Part shown: positions 51,539-61,049 of the stretch, piece after piece | Layout of the letters: every line of letters begins with the position of its first letter | Numbering within the stretch: position 1 is the first letter of the stretch | NCBI RefSeq assembly: GCF_001563475.1 | Contig: NZ_LPUT01000023.1 | Location: 186,001 to 250,000, forward strand | Source: Sporosarcina sp. HYO08 | Lineage (GTDB): Bacteria; Bacillota; Bacilli; Bacillales_A; Planococcaceae | DNA: 64,000 nt | Reading direction: 5' to 3' | Translations under genes and position numbers: made by a program | Notes under the pieces: model-generated | What the model was told of the DNA's origin: nothing | The model's database searches: none | Seen by the model: only the letters and a program-made list of their open reading frames with translations

Positions 51539-54475
51539 TCACATCCCTTTCCCATCATCAGTCAAATGGACGTAACCTGGACGTGCCCATTTCCGTTCGA
51601 CTTCCACACCATTTTGCGGATGACGTTTTTTATTTCGCGGATTCGATTTTGGCAATGGATTTTCGCCGTCTTTTTGAAGTACTTCCATCCGCACCATCGT
51701 CTGCTTATAAGCAGGTGTATTTGTTCGTTGATCCACAGCCGGGCCTGTTAAAAAGTTAATGGCCGATTGTTTTTCAACTGAGTTCATCGGTAAGAATAAC
51801 TCGTTTCCTTTAACACGATCCGTCACAAGCGCAGGTAATTTCAATGCACCAAACGGCGAGACGAGACGTACCGTTGAGCCGCTTAACACGCCGCGCTCTT
51901 TCGCAAGTTCCGGTGAAACTTCCACAAAAATTTCCGGTACTTTCGCTTGGATCCCTTCCGATTTATTCGTCAAGTTTCCTTCATGGAAATGTTCCAACAT
52001 CCGGCCATTGTTAATATGCAAATCATATTCCTCAGGGAATCGGGTCGGCTCTACCCAATTGGATAAAGCAAACCTTGCTTTTTGATCTGGAAAATTAAAC
52101 CCATCTTCATAAAGAAGCGGCGTACTGGAACCATCCAAGCTGCCCCATAAAAAGCTATCCCAGCCTTCCATGACTGAATAGTCCGCCCCAGCAAACAGCG
52201 GTGATAAACTTGCCATTTCCGCAAAAATTTCCTTCGGATGGCTGTAATTCCAATCGGCACCGAGACGATTCGCAATTTCTTGGACAATCCACCAATCTGC
52301 TTTTCCTTTACCAAGCTCTGGCAATGCCTGATACAAACGCTGTACACGTCTTTCGGTATTCGTAAACGTTCCATCCTTCTCAAGTGATGGCACTGCCGGC
52401 AGAATGACATCCGCATAGCGTGCAGTCCTAGAGAAAAAGATATCTTGAACGACAAGAAATTCAAGTTTAGAGAGCATGTCATGGACATAATTCGAATTGG
52501 AATCTACAAGCGCCATATCTTCTCCGACAACATACATCGCTTTCATAATGCCTTGATCCACTGCTTGAAGCATTTGAATATTATCTAAACCTGGCTTGCC
52601 CTCGATCTTCACACCGTAGGCCCGCTCAAATTTTTCCCGTGCTGCGTCATTCGTGACATGTTGATACCCAGGTAGCCAACCCGGCAGCGTTCCCATGTCA
52701 CAAGCCCCTTGTACATTATTATGTCCGCGAAGTGGATAAGCACCTGTGCCCGGGCGTCGGTAATTTCCTGTTGCCAAAAGCAAGTTTGAAATAGCAGCCG
52801 ACGTATCAGAGCCGCCAGTATTTTGCGTCACACCCATGCCCCACAAAATACAAGTTCCATCTGCATCTCGAATCATTTTAGCCGTTTGGATCAATTGTTC
52901 CTTCGAGAGCTTCGTAATTTCAGCTGCATAATCTAATGTATATTTTTCCAGCACTTCTTTAAATTCATCAAAATAATGCACATTGTCATCGATAAACTTT
53001 TGATCATGCCAACCTTGATCGATCATATATTTCGTGACAGCCATCAACCACACTTGATCCGTTCCCTGTCTTGGACTTAAGAAAATGTCGGAACGCTCCG
53101 CCATTTCATGCTTTCTAAGGTCCGCCACGATCAGTTTTTGACCGTGCAATTTATGCGCTCGTTTGACACGCGTTGCAAGCACAGGATGTCCTTCCGCCGG
53201 ATTTGCGCCAACGATAATGACAAGACCCGCTTTCGCGATATCTTGAATTGTCCCGGAATCCCCGCCCATACCGACTGTACGGAATAAGCCGTCTGTCGCT
53301 GGGGATTGACAGTAACGCGAACAGTTGTCCACATTATTCGTTTCAAACACTTGCCGCGCAAGCTTTTGAATAACATAGTTTTCTTCATTTGTAATTTTAG
53401 ACGAAGAAATAATGCCGACACTGTCTTTTCCATTTTCTTTTTTAATCGTGCCCAATTTCTCTGCCACGAGATCGAGTGCTTCTTCCCAAGATGCTTCCAC
53501 AAAGGCACCATTTTTTCGAATTAAAGGCGTCGTAATCCGTTCTTCGCTATTCACAAAATCCCAGCCGAACTTTCCTTTAATACAAGTAGAAATCGCATTC
53601 ACTGGTGCATCCGAAACCGGTTGGATTTTTAAAATGGTCCGATCTTTCGTCCACACTTCAAATGAACAGCCGACACCGCAAAACGTACAAACCGTTTTTG
53701 TCTTTTTCGTTCGCGTATCTCGCATTGCCGCTTCCGCATCCGAAATCGCCATAATACCGCTATACCCCGGTTCAACGTCTTTTACAAGGTCAATCATTGG
53801 GGTTAATACATCCTCTTTCATCCCCGTCATAAAGCCTGCTTCTCCGAGCATCGATTTTTCCATCAGCGCATTACATGGACAAACGGTAATACAATGGCCG
53901 CAACCGACACAAGATGAATCATTAATTTTCGCGCCGCCGTCCCATAAAACAATCGGGCGTTCCCGTTCCCAATCAATGGATAGCGTTTCATTCACTTGTA
54001 GGTTTTGACACACTTCCACGCATTGTCCACAGGCGATACACTGATTCGGATCATAACGATAAAATGGATGCGTCAAATCGACTTCGTCTACCGAACATTT
54101 CGGCGAATACGGATATTTTTGGTGCTCAATCTCCATCATGTCGACCGTATTATGCACTTTACAATTGCCGTTATTATTATCACAAACTGTGCAATAGAGT
54201 AAATGGTTTTCTAAAATGCGATCCATCGCTTCGGTTTGGGCCGCTTTTGCTCGTGTTGAAGAAAGCTCGACATTCATGCCCGTCGCAGCAACTGTTGAAC
54301 AGGACCTGACAAGCCTTCCATCCACTTCTACGATACAAGTATCACATGTCTCGATCGGGTCTACTTCTGGCAAATAGCAAATTTGAGGATGTTCAATTTT
54401 GTTTTCATTGATGACTTGGAGCAGTGTTTGTCCTTCTCTATAGGTGTACGCTTTGTTATTGATCTTGATGTTCAA
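51539..54475 (-). CDS. fdhA: Formate dehydrogenase alpha subunit, molybdopterin type (YrhE-like)
   Basis: 978 residues. N-terminal [2Fe-2S] ferredoxin domain (cysteines in PQICYLPEVDPIETCDTC and VRSCST), a His/Cys cluster region (LLYCTVCDNNNGNCKVH), two [4Fe-4S] motifs (CIACGQCVEVCQ and CVGCGHCITVCPC), then the catalytic domain with its own 4Fe-4S site (CTFCGVGCSFEV). The active-site residue is Cys in NCSRYCQSPA, so this is the non-selenium form. The C-terminal molybdopterin-binding domain reads LHINNGRMLEHFHEGNLTNKS. It oxidises formate to CO2, probably to NAD via the ferredoxin domain. It is coupled to the DUF1641 gene and divergent from fdhD. Confidence 0.95.
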   Translation of the reverse strand: MNIKINNKAYTYREGQTLLQVINENKIEHPQICYLPEVDPIETCDTCIVEVDGRLVRSCSTVAATGMNVELSSTRAKAAQTEAMDRILENHLLYCTVCDNNNGNCKVHNTVDMMEIEHQKYPYSPKCSVDEVDLTHPFYRYDPNQCIACGQCVEVCQNLQVNETLSIDWERERPIVLWDGGAKINDSSCVGCGHCITVCPCNALMEKSMLGEAGFMTGMKEDVLTPMIDLVKDVEPGYSGIMAISDAEAAMRDTRTKKTKTVCTFCGVGCSFEVWTKDRTILKIQPVSDAPVNAISTCIKGKFGWDFVNSEERITTPLIRKNGAFVEASWEEALDLVAEKLGTIKKENGKDSVGIISSSKITNEENYVIQKLARQVFETNNVDNCSRYCQSPATDGLFRTVGMGGDSGTIQDIAKAGLVIIVGANPAEGHPVLATRVKRAHKLHGQKLIVADLRKHEMAERSDIFLSPRQGTDQVWLMAVTKYMIDQGWHDQKFIDDNVHYFDEFKEVLEKYTLDYAAEITKLSKEQLIQTAKMIRDADGTCILWGMGVTQNTGGSDTSAAISNLLLATGNYRRPGTGAYPLRGHNNVQGACDMGTLPGWLPGYQHVTNDAAREKFERAYGVKIEGKPGLDNIQMLQAVDQGIMKAMYVVGEDMALVDSNSNYVHDMLSKLEFLVVQDIFFSRTARYADVILPAVPSLEKDGTFTNTERRVQRLYQALPELGKGKADWWIVQEIANRLGADWNYSHPKEIFAEMASLSPLFAGADYSVMEGWDSFLWGSLDGSSTPLLYEDGFNFPDQKARFALSNWVEPTRFPEEYDLHINNGRMLEHFHEGNLTNKSEGIQAKVPEIFVEVSPELAKERGVLSGSTVRLVSPFGALKLPALVTDRVKGNELFLPMNSVEKQSAINFLTGPAVDQRTNTPAYKQTMVRMEVLQKDGENPLPKSNPRNKKRHPQNGVEVERKWARPGYVHLTDDGKGM

Positions 54476-54528
54476 CGCACAACCCCTCCTCCCAATATAA
54501 ATGCTAGCTATTGATCATGTGTCATCTA

Positions 54529-54585
54529 GCTTCGCTTTTGTTCGCAAATGCCTTTCTACGTAACAGCATTCGCTAGCGCCGAAGC
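54529..54585 (-). ncRNA. Structured 5' leader of fdhA
   Basis: Nested arms CGAAGC/GCTTCG (54580-54585 and 54529-54534) enclose GCGAATGC/GCATTTGC (54573-54566 and 54551-54544, one mismatch) in the ~145-nt leader between the -10 and the fdhA start. It does not match a riboswitch family I know. It may be a regulatory element or merely a repeat. Confidence 0.4.
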
Positions 54586-54625
54586 GGATTTAGTGTAATT
54601 CTTCAGTCTTTATTATGTTACTATT

Positions 54626-54654
54626 ATTATAGTAGATTTTCATTACATAAACAA
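54626..54654 (-). promoter_or_regulatory. Sigma-A promoter of fdhA
   Basis: Minus strand TTGTTT (54654-54649), 17 bases, TATAAT (54631-54626). Confidence 0.8.
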
Positions 54655-54695
54655 TTTGTTTTCAGAATTCCTTGACATTGAAAGGAGGGCTACGA

Positions 54696-55484
54696 GTGGA
54701 GCAGGTGACGAAAAGAGTTGTGTCCCGCTATCAGAACGGACAATTCATTCAGAAAGAAGATACGATTGCGGTCGAACTCCCCGTTACGATTTATATAAAT
54801 GGTCGTGAATTTGCGACGATCGTTTGTTCACCTGAATACATCGAAGACATGGTCATCGGCTTTTTGGCATCCGAAGGTGTCATTCCAAATTATGAAGACA
54901 TTCAATCGATTCATTTTCAAGAAGAGCTCGGACATGTGCATATTTCGACGAATAAAATGTATTCCTTTTACGAAAAAATGCTCAACAAAAGATATATTAC
55001 TTCGTGCTGCGGGATGAGCCGGCAAGGGTTTGTCTTTGCCCACGACGCCATCACCGCAAAAAACATGTCCCAAGTCCAGTTCACACTTACAGCCGGGCAA
55101 TGTTTTACACTAATGAAACAAATGGACGAAGCCGCCGACATGTTCCACGATACGGGCGGCGTGCATAATGCTGCACTTTGTACACCAAACGACGTCGTTG
55201 TCTCGCGAATGGATATCGGGCGGCACAATGCATTGGACAAAATTTACGGTCACTGTTTAAAGCATAAGATTTCTGTTCGAAACAAAGTCATTGTGTTCAG
55301 CGGCCGCATTTCCTCTGAAATTTTATTAAAAGTGGCTAAAATTGGCTGCAGTGTTGTTCTGTCAAAATCCGCTCCGACTGAACTCGCGCTTCAACTGGCG
55401 GATGAGCTCGGCATTACAACGGTCGGCTTTATTCGCGGACAGTCTTTTAATGTTTATACCCAGCATCATAGAATCGAAGAATAA
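54696..55484 (+). CDS. fdhD: Formate dehydrogenase accessory sulfurtransferase FdhD
   Basis: About 262 residues from GTG 54696, with AAGGAGGG six to seven bases upstream; an upstream TTG lies in frame at 54672. The FdhD blocks are PVTIYINGREFATIVCSPEYIEDMVIGFLASEGVI, YITSCCGMSRQGF (the sulfur-carrying cysteine pair region), DTGGVHNAALC, DIGRHNALDKIYGHCL and VFSGRISSEILLKVAKIG. It passes sulfur to the molybdenum cofactor of FdhA. The divergent arrangement with fdhA fits. Confidence 0.95.
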   Translation: MEQVTKRVVSRYQNGQFIQKEDTIAVELPVTIYINGREFATIVCSPEYIEDMVIGFLASEGVIPNYEDIQSIHFQEELGHVHISTNKMYSFYEKMLNKRYITSCCGMSRQGFVFAHDAITAKNMSQVQFTLTAGQCFTLMKQMDEAADMFHDTGGVHNAALCTPNDVVVSRMDIGRHNALDKIYGHCLKHKISVRNKVIVFSGRISSEILLKVAKIGCSVVLSKSAPTELALQLADELGITTVGFIRGQSFNVYTQHHRIEE

Positions 55485-55486
55485 TG

Positions 55487-55530
55487 AAAAACCGTCAACA
55501 ATGAATGGTTCATTGTTGACGGCTTTTTTA
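55487..55530. terminator. Bidirectional terminator between fdhD and the SEC-C gene
   Basis: CCGTCAACAATGAA/TTCATTGTTGACGG arms (55492-55505 and 55509-55522), T-run on plus and A-run before it. Confidence 0.93.
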
Positions 55531-56523
55531 AATAGTAGGCTCGTATTGTTCATAATAAGCATTTAGTTCGTGATAATACTTATTCAAAGAGGACGGCGAA
55601 ATTTCAAACCACTCGGCAATTTGTTTAATCGTCATTTCAAGCGGCTCTATTAATTGTTGCTCAACTCCGAATCGAATCGCGCCTGCCGCAATTGCCACGT
55701 CTTTTCGGGCATTCGGCTGCTGCTCGACTAAGTAATCTTCGATAACCTCTAACAGCTTGTCCGGATCCTGGCCTTTTTCGTTTAGAAATGCTGTCACTTT
55801 AGAGAGTACACCAGATTCAAAGTTTGTAAATTCGTCCCCCCCGTACCCTTCCGCGCAAAGCATTTTCCAGAAAGCAAGCCCATTTTGCTGCATGAAGGCA
55901 GTAGGTACTTCACCTTGTGCGTTAAATTGCTTCACCAACTCATCAAACACTTTTTGATGATCTGTTGGGATAAAGACCAGGCTCGAAATCGCCAAATAAT
56001 GATCTTCTTGCGCTGTACCATCCGGCAAGGTAAAGCAATATACATGAACACCTTCAGGCACGGGTTTCCCACTTTCTCGTCGTAAGAAATTCGTTTTTCC
56101 TGTGAAAATACAGTCAACTGTTAAGTAATCTTCATGAACTGCCTTTACTTCCCCGATCAAGATGCTCGGCTCGTACCAATTTTTCAAGACATTTTCAACG
56201 CTTGGGCGAATGATTTTCTTTCGTTGTCTGTCCAAATATTTCGTCCAAATTTCCGGTTGATGATGAAAGAAAAACTCGTCCAGTCCGATGGCTTCGATCA
56301 TTTCCTCTTCCAAATCAGTGCCAAGCGCTGTCTTCCATTCATTCACGAGATTCAAATAGTCGCGAACGCTTCCGCGATCCGGATGCACTTCGTAAAAAGT
56401 TTGTAAAACCGCTTCCAGTTCCTCCGCAGTCACATCCGCGATCGAAACAGTTTCTTTCCCTGCACAACATTTTTTATATTTTTTCCCACTGCCGCAAGGG
56501 CATGGATCATTACGTCCTACCAT
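55528..56523 (-). CDS. SEC-C zinc-motif protein of unknown function
   Basis: 331 residues. The N-terminus [19 protein letters not shown] is a perfect SEC-C zinc-binding motif, as in the SecA tail. The remaining ~300 residues are helical ([30 protein letters not shown]) and end in a possible helix-turn-helix ([23 protein letters not shown]), which would suggest nucleic-acid binding. No known function. GGACG upstream of ATG 56523. Confidence 0.85.
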   Translation of the reverse strand: MVGRNDPCPCGSGKKYKKCCAGKETVSIADVTAEELEAVLQTFYEVHPDRGSVRDYLNLVNEWKTALGTDLEEEMIEAIGLDEFFFHHQPEIWTKYLDRQRKKIIRPSVENVLKNWYEPSILIGEVKAVHEDYLTVDCIFTGKTNFLRRESGKPVPEGVHVYCFTLPDGTAQEDHYLAISSLVFIPTDHQKVFDELVKQFNAQGEVPTAFMQQNGLAFWKMLCAEGYGGDEFTNFESGVLSKVTAFLNEKGQDPDKLLEVIEDYLVEQQPNARKDVAIAAGAIRFGVEQQLIEPLEMTIKQIAEWFEISPSSLNKYYHELNAYYEQYEPTI

Positions 56524-56667
56524 AAAAACACGTCCTTTTCTTTCTTGTACCCGATAATTTAGTGTAACACTTATCGAACAATACGAAAATGGACATAAAA
56601 AAGTAAGGTTACTAAAATAATTCGGAATACTTTAGCAACCTTAGAAAATATTGCTCGTAACTAAAAG

Positions 56668-56970
56668 TTAAACCATTTTCAACAATGCTTCTTCCCCGAT
56701 CATTCCTTCATGGATGCCCAGACTTTCCGCTTCAATCGTAACGGATTCGAGCGGTGCTTTTAATAATTGCTCAATCGTTTTGACGCCTACTGCGCGGCCC
56801 GCGATGATTTGCCGATCCGATAATTTCGTGTTTAACAGTTCGACATCGAGTGCCCCACACATAATATAACCATTTTTGTTCGAAACCGTCAGTAATGTCG
56901 TTTTAGGCAATTTTACTTCTACTGCCGTAAACGTATTTCCATTAATTGAAACTGGTGTCATCGTAATCAT
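56668..56970 (-). CDS. yunC: YunC-family DUF1805 protein
   Basis: 100 residues from ATG 56970 with GGGGGC upstream; a longer frame opens at 56997. DUF1805 core: LPKTTLLTVSNKNGYIMCGALDVELLNTKLSDRQIIAGRAVGVKTIEQLL. It is a small trimeric protein of unknown role, conserved in Bacillales next to or far from yunB/yunD. Confidence 0.9.
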   Translation of the reverse strand: MITMTPVSINGNTFTAVEVKLPKTTLLTVSNKNGYIMCGALDVELLNTKLSDRQIIAGRAVGVKTIEQLLKAPLESVTIEAESLGIHEGMIGEEALLKMV

Positions 56971-57136
56971 AACAAAGCCCCCTTCTTCCCTATACATATG
57001 GAAAGAGCGGGCTAAATGTTCAACAAATTAGTGTGACCTCACCAGTAAATAAAAGGCACACTATTAGCAGAAAGTGACAGTCGTCCAATGAATTGGTATA
57101 CTAAGCATAACCTCAAGTAGAAGGAGGAAAACTGGG

Positions 57137-57958
57137 TTGAGCAACAATGCAAAACTGCAAAAAGAAGCCATGCATGTTCTAAAGTTAACAAGCCGAACAT
57201 TTTATATCCCGATCAAACTACTGAATACGACATTACGGCAAACTGTCGGTTCAGCTTATTTATGCATGCGTGCAATTGATGAAATTGAAGATCACGAACA
57301 ATTACCATCAGACGTAAAACAACATCTATTGCGTTCAACGAGTCAATTGCTTCAAACGACATTTGACAAAAAGGCCTACGAAAAGTTAGTACAGCCTTAT
57401 GAAAACATTTTACCCGAAGTCACTTTACGTTTAAGTGATTGGCTGGACGTTTGCCCAGAAGGAATCCTTGAAAAAGTGAAAGAATCGACGGGTATTATGG
57501 CAGATGGAATGGCAAAATGGGTTGAAAAAGATTTTGTTATCAAAACAAAAGAAGACTTAGATGATTATACATATTATGTAGCAGGCTTAGTCGGCGTCAT
57601 GCTGTCGGATATATGGGAATGGTTCGATGGCACGAAAACGGACCGTGAGTTGGCGATTGGCTACGGGCGAGGGCTACAAGCGGTCAATATGCTTCGTAAC
57701 GTAGATGAAGATGCTGATCGCGGTGTCCATTTTATGCCGGATGGCTGGACGAGAGAAGAGATGTTTGACTATGCAAGTAAAAACTTAGCGCAAGCAAATG
57801 ATTATATTGCATCGATCAAAACGAAAAACATCATTACGTTCTGTAAAATTCCGCTCGCCTTAGCAGAGCGAACACTGAAAGCATTAAAATCGGGCCACGA
57901 AAAAATGTCACGGTCAGACGTCGAGTCAACAGTCGATGAGATTTTGAATGAACAATAA
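57137..57958 (+). CDS. yisP: Squalene/phytoene synthase-family protein, YisP-like
   Basis: 273 residues. The two Asp-rich motifs of the family are seen as MRAIDEIEDHE (about residue 48) and NMLRNVDEDADRGVHFMP (about residue 187). SRTFYIPIKLL lies at the N-terminus and YTYYVAGLVGVMLSDIW in the middle. In Bacillus subtilis YisP acts as a farnesyl diphosphate phosphatase rather than a true synthase, giving farnesol for membrane microdomains. No carotenoid genes are adjacent here, so YisP is the better call. GGAGG precedes TTG 57137. Confidence 0.88.
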   Translation: MSNNAKLQKEAMHVLKLTSRTFYIPIKLLNTTLRQTVGSAYLCMRAIDEIEDHEQLPSDVKQHLLRSTSQLLQTTFDKKAYEKLVQPYENILPEVTLRLSDWLDVCPEGILEKVKESTGIMADGMAKWVEKDFVIKTKEDLDDYTYYVAGLVGVMLSDIWEWFDGTKTDRELAIGYGRGLQAVNMLRNVDEDADRGVHFMPDGWTREEMFDYASKNLAQANDYIASIKTKNIITFCKIPLALAERTLKALKSGHEKMSRSDVESTVDEILNEQ

Positions 57959-57959
57959 A

Positions 57960-58005
57960 GAAGAGCGATCCATTGTACAATTTCCAATGGACCGCTCTTT
58001 TTTTA
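57960..58005. terminator. Bidirectional terminator
   Basis: AAGAGCGaTCCATTG/CAATGGAcCGCTCTT stem with T7 on the plus strand; between the convergent yisP-like and beta-lactamase-like genes. Confidence 0.9.
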
Positions 58006-59322
58006 TTCGCCTAAAATAACACCAACTGGCCGCTTCACAAGCAGTCGAAGACCAAAAAATAATGCCCACACTTCATTTTTTTCGTTTAATACGAATTCAA
58101 GTGGCTTCTCGTTCGGCATCATGACGAATGACTGACGAGAAAGAGCGCATAGAGGAAAATTGTTTTGATCAATCTGTGCGACAAGACCTTGTTCTTCTAA
58201 CTCAATCTCAACTTGATATCCTTCATCGGATGCATAACACCCAACCATTCCCTTCAACTGACCTTCGTCCAAGGCAATTTGAGGTGCTGTGTATCTTTTT
58301 CGGTCTAGCGGGAGACCTAAAGCATTATTAGCGGCTGCTAGCCAAATGGCATCTGCACTAACGCCGCTGACATTTGTTAACACCGCCACAACGATCTCTT
58401 TTTCGGGGATAAACCCGAAATTCGAAGAAACGCCCGGCTGCCCTCCCCCATGTTCCACTAGCGTAACTTCCCCATAACGCGGCGTGATATGAAGACCGTA
58501 TCCATAATGGCGATTTTGTTGTGTCCGATGAACAGGTTTTGCCATGATATCTGTCGTCTTTTTTGACACGATGCCATGCGCAAATCGATGTAAATACAGC
58601 TGGCCATATTTCAATAGGTCTTTTACTGAAGAACGGATCCCGCCGCCCACTGCATAATTGCCCAAAGTCGGCCATGCACATTTTGTCGGCCGTCCACTAT
58701 TGAATACATAGGGGACCGATACATTCTCAAAGTGCCGTAATTGTTCTAAATCAAAAGTCGTTCGATTCATTCGGAGCGGCTCAATAATTTGTTTCGTAAT
58801 GTAAGTCTTGTAATGTTCCCCCGTGACTTTTTCAATAATAGCACCCAAAAGTAGAAACAAATCATTGTTATAGCTCATATGGGCCCCGGGATCACCGAGA
58901 ACATCAAGTTTCTTTTCAGCCAAATAGCGTAAATGTTCCTCCAAATTTGTCAGCTGCTCTTTACGTTCAACAGAACCCACTCCTGTCGTGTGGGACAGTA
59001 AATGGTGGATCGTGATTTGATCGCTCTTTTTATAGCCGCATAATTTAAAATCTGGCAAATAATGAACAACTGGTTTATGAATTTGTACTTTGCCTTCTTC
59101 CGCAAGCTTCATAATTGCCAAAGCGGTAAATGACTTGGTGACCGATGCGATCCCGAAAATCGTATCGGGTGTTACCGGCTCCATTGTTTCTAAATTTCTC
59201 TTTCCAAAGCCTTGTTCATAGACAACTTGACCGCCTACCGATACGGCTACAGCCACGCCAGGGATTTGCTCCTTATCCATTAACTCTTCAACAAACTGTT
59301 CAAACGCTCTCCATTTTCCCAC
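58003..59322 (-). CDS. Class C beta-lactamase-like serine hydrolase
   Basis: 439 residues. SxxK is S60-V-T-K63 in GIASVTKSFTALAI, the YxN equivalent is SYNNDLF near residue 150, and the third motif is HGG in LVEHGGGQPGVSSNFG. A ~90-residue C-terminal beta domain follows (QLKGMVGCYASDEGYQVEIELEEQGL). No signal peptide, so it is cytosolic or exported otherwise; relatives are esterases or D-aminopeptidases. Antibiotic resistance should not be inferred. Confidence 0.9.
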   Translation of the reverse strand: MGKWRAFEQFVEELMDKEQIPGVAVAVSVGGQVVYEQGFGKRNLETMEPVTPDTIFGIASVTKSFTALAIMKLAEEGKVQIHKPVVHYLPDFKLCGYKKSDQITIHHLLSHTTGVGSVERKEQLTNLEEHLRYLAEKKLDVLGDPGAHMSYNNDLFLLLGAIIEKVTGEHYKTYITKQIIEPLRMNRTTFDLEQLRHFENVSVPYVFNSGRPTKCAWPTLGNYAVGGGIRSSVKDLLKYGQLYLHRFAHGIVSKKTTDIMAKPVHRTQQNRHYGYGLHITPRYGEVTLVEHGGGQPGVSSNFGFIPEKEIVVAVLTNVSGVSADAIWLAAANNALGLPLDRKRYTAPQIALDEGQLKGMVGCYASDEGYQVEIELEEQGLVAQIDQNNFPLCALSRQSFVMMPNEKPLEFVLNEKNEVWALFFGLRLLVKRPVGVILGE

Positions 59323-59452
59323 TTAAAACAACCCTTTCAAACTTTCATTTCTAGTTAGTTACTTACTATTGATATACACTAGAATAGAACAAATAAACAT
59401 GAATTGATGAAAAACCACTATTTTCTACTGAATTAATAGGAGATTTGATAGG

Positions 59453-60265
59453 ATGCCTACTAATGAAAAACGAATAGATGAACAGCTGGAAGAATCTGAA
59501 GAAGAATTAATTGAACGGCTTGCGTTGGAAGCGCAGGCAGACATACGGCAAAAAGATTTACAAAACCGTTCCGGCCAAAAGCGAAAACGCCCTTTTCATA
59601 AAATGCTCATTTGGCTCATGTCCATTTCATTAACGCTCAGTACATTTCTCTTTATCTTTGAAGTTTACTCAATCCCAGCTATCGAATTTTTAAAAGTATC
59701 AGCCAAACTATCTGCGCGGGAAGACATTGCTAGTTATAAAAAATCAGTTGTAGTCGTTTTAACGGAAGACAGCAAAGGAACGGGCTTTTCGATTGATCAA
59801 GGCGGAACGATTGTCACAAACTATCATGTCATTGAAGGTTCCGAAACAGCAACAGTCACATTTCCAGAATTGGGGCGTTTTTCTGCAACCGTAGCAAAAA
59901 CGTACCCAGACATTGACCTTGCCGTACTTGAAATAAAAGACGCGGTTTCTTTCCCCTCTTTACCATTAGCCAAATCAAATGACTACGTCCGAAAAGCAGC
60001 CGTCTATTTCATCGGGAACCCGCTCTATTTCACCGGGATTGCCAATGAAGGTACGCTGCTTGAACCGATTCTGCTACAGGATTGGCCGGAATCCGTTATG
60101 ATGATGAAAGCACCCGTTTACCGCGGAAATAGCGGCAGCCCCGTGCTGAATGAAAACGGACAAGTCATTGGCATTGTCTTCGCAACACTCGATCATGATG
60201 CATATGGAAAAGTTGGATTGTTTGTGCCGATTGAATTATACAAATTATATGCCAGTAAAAACTAA
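59453..60265 (+). CDS. Membrane-anchored trypsin-like serine protease (no PDZ domain)
   Basis: 270 residues. A charged cytosolic tail (1-48) and one membrane helix (about 51-70) are followed by a chymotrypsin-like domain with His125 (NYHVIEG), Asp155 (YPDIDLAVLEI) and Ser227 (GNSGSPVLNENGQVIGI). HtrA proteins carry a PDZ domain after this; here the chain ends. It probably acts on the outer face of the membrane. AGGAG lies upstream of ATG 59453. Confidence 0.9.
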   Translation: MPTNEKRIDEQLEESEEELIERLALEAQADIRQKDLQNRSGQKRKRPFHKMLIWLMSISLTLSTFLFIFEVYSIPAIEFLKVSAKLSAREDIASYKKSVVVVLTEDSKGTGFSIDQGGTIVTNYHVIEGSETATVTFPELGRFSATVAKTYPDIDLAVLEIKDAVSFPSLPLAKSNDYVRKAAVYFIGNPLYFTGIANEGTLLEPILLQDWPESVMMMKAPVYRGNSGSPVLNENGQVIGIVFATLDHDAYGKVGLFVPIELYKLYASKN

Positions 60266-60289
60266 CCCCCAGCCAGAACGCCGGGGGTT
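60264..60289. terminator. Terminator between protease gene and sspL
   Basis: AACCCCC/GGGGGTT arms, 12-base loop. Short T-run only; serves convergent genes. Confidence 0.7.
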
Positions 60290-60292
60290 TAG

Positions 60293-60421
60293 TCACTTCG
60301 TATTTTTCTTTTTCGCCGCTTCTTCCAACTTTGTTTTTGGTTCTGATCCGAATTCTGTATCGCCTTGCGGTGTCACGCTTGTTGCTTGTCTGCCTTTATT
60401 ATGATTGTTCTTTTTAGACAT
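60293..60421 (-). CDS. sspL: Small acid-soluble spore protein L
   Basis: 42 residues. The sequence runs from MSKKNNHNKGRQATSVTPQG to a PKTKLEEAAKKKNTK end. The KGRxxxxVTPQGD, EP/DPKTxLEExAKKxNTK order is that of SspL in Bacillus, which has the same length. It is made in the forespore late in sporulation; role minor and not essential where tested. GGAGGG and GGAAGG lie upstream. This small gene, with cotJ nearby, places the organism among endospore formers. Confidence 0.88.
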   Translation of the reverse strand: MSKKNNHNKGRQATSVTPQGDTEFGSEPKTKLEEAAKKKNTK

Positions 60422-60502
60422 CCTTCCACACTCCCTCCTTTTTCATTCAACAGATAGTATGGTCAAATTTTTTTTGTCTACGCATGCATTTCTCTTTTAA
60501 TT

Positions 60503-60531
60503 GAATATTTACATCCCGGTCCTCATAAAGT
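60503..60531 (+). promoter_or_regulatory. Sigma-E-like promoter of cotJABC
   Basis: GAATATT (60503-60509), a 14-base spacer and CATAAAGT (60524-60531), against the sigma-E pattern KMATATT-N14-CATACAHT. The cotJ operon of Bacillus subtilis is sigma-E dependent. Confidence 0.75.
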
Positions 60532-60553
60532 GGACAGAGGAGTGTGATGGATT

Positions 60554-60772
60554 TTGGAGCGTCAACAATTTAGGGGAACGTTTATGCCTTACGTTTCTCC
60601 GCTTGATCCGTGTCCGCCGATTCGGGTCAAGACTTTTGTTTTGCCGCCACAACTTTTCATGGATACCCAACCACCTGGCCTACCGCAATTTTCACCTGCC
60701 GATGCGCTTCGGCATGGATCACTTTGGCCGGCATTAGTGGATGGATTTTCACGGGAGGAGGGAATTTCTTGA
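60554..60772 (+). CDS. cotJA: Spore coat associated protein CotJA
   Basis: 72 residues, Pro-rich (MPYVSPLDPCPPIRVKTFVLPP, QLFMDTQPPGLPQFSPADALRHGSLWPAL), as in CotJA. TTG 60554 is the likely start, although the GGAG upstream is at a long spacing. The stop TGA overlaps the TTG start of cotJB. First gene of cotJABC. Confidence 0.9.
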   Translation: MERQQFRGTFMPYVSPLDPCPPIRVKTFVLPPQLFMDTQPPGLPQFSPADALRHGSLWPALVDGFSREEGIS

Positions 60773-61035
60773 CACCCGCCGAAGAAGAACGCCTACTAAT
60801 GGAAAAAGTACAACAAGCCGATTTTGTCGTTGTCGAACTCACACTCTATACGAATACCCACCCAAACGATATGGAAGCTTTAGAACAATGGCGCGAAGCG
60901 ATTAAAAAAGCCGCGCAAGTGAGACGCCAATATGAATCCAGATACGGTCCCATCTCTTTAAACTCCATTCCTACACAACAAGCACTTGAGGTCGGCTGGC
61001 GTTGGAACCAATCGCCATGGCCATGGCAACGGTAG
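60769..61035 (+). CDS. cotJB: Spore coat peptide assembly protein CotJB
   Basis: 88 residues from TTG 60769 (GGAGGAGGG upstream). EERLLMEKVQQADFVVVELTLYTNTHPNDMEALEQW and the closing GWRWNQSPWPWQR are diagnostic. It overlaps cotJA by four bases and is followed by cotJC 14 bp later. Confidence 0.95.
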   Translation: MTPAEEERLLMEKVQQADFVVVELTLYTNTHPNDMEALEQWREAIKKAAQVRRQYESRYGPISLNSIPTQQALEVGWRWNQSPWPWQR

Positions 61036-61049
61036 AAAGGGGAAATTGA

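Noticed and set aside
53412..54008. 198-codon plus-strand ORF
   Set aside because: Antisense to fdhA.
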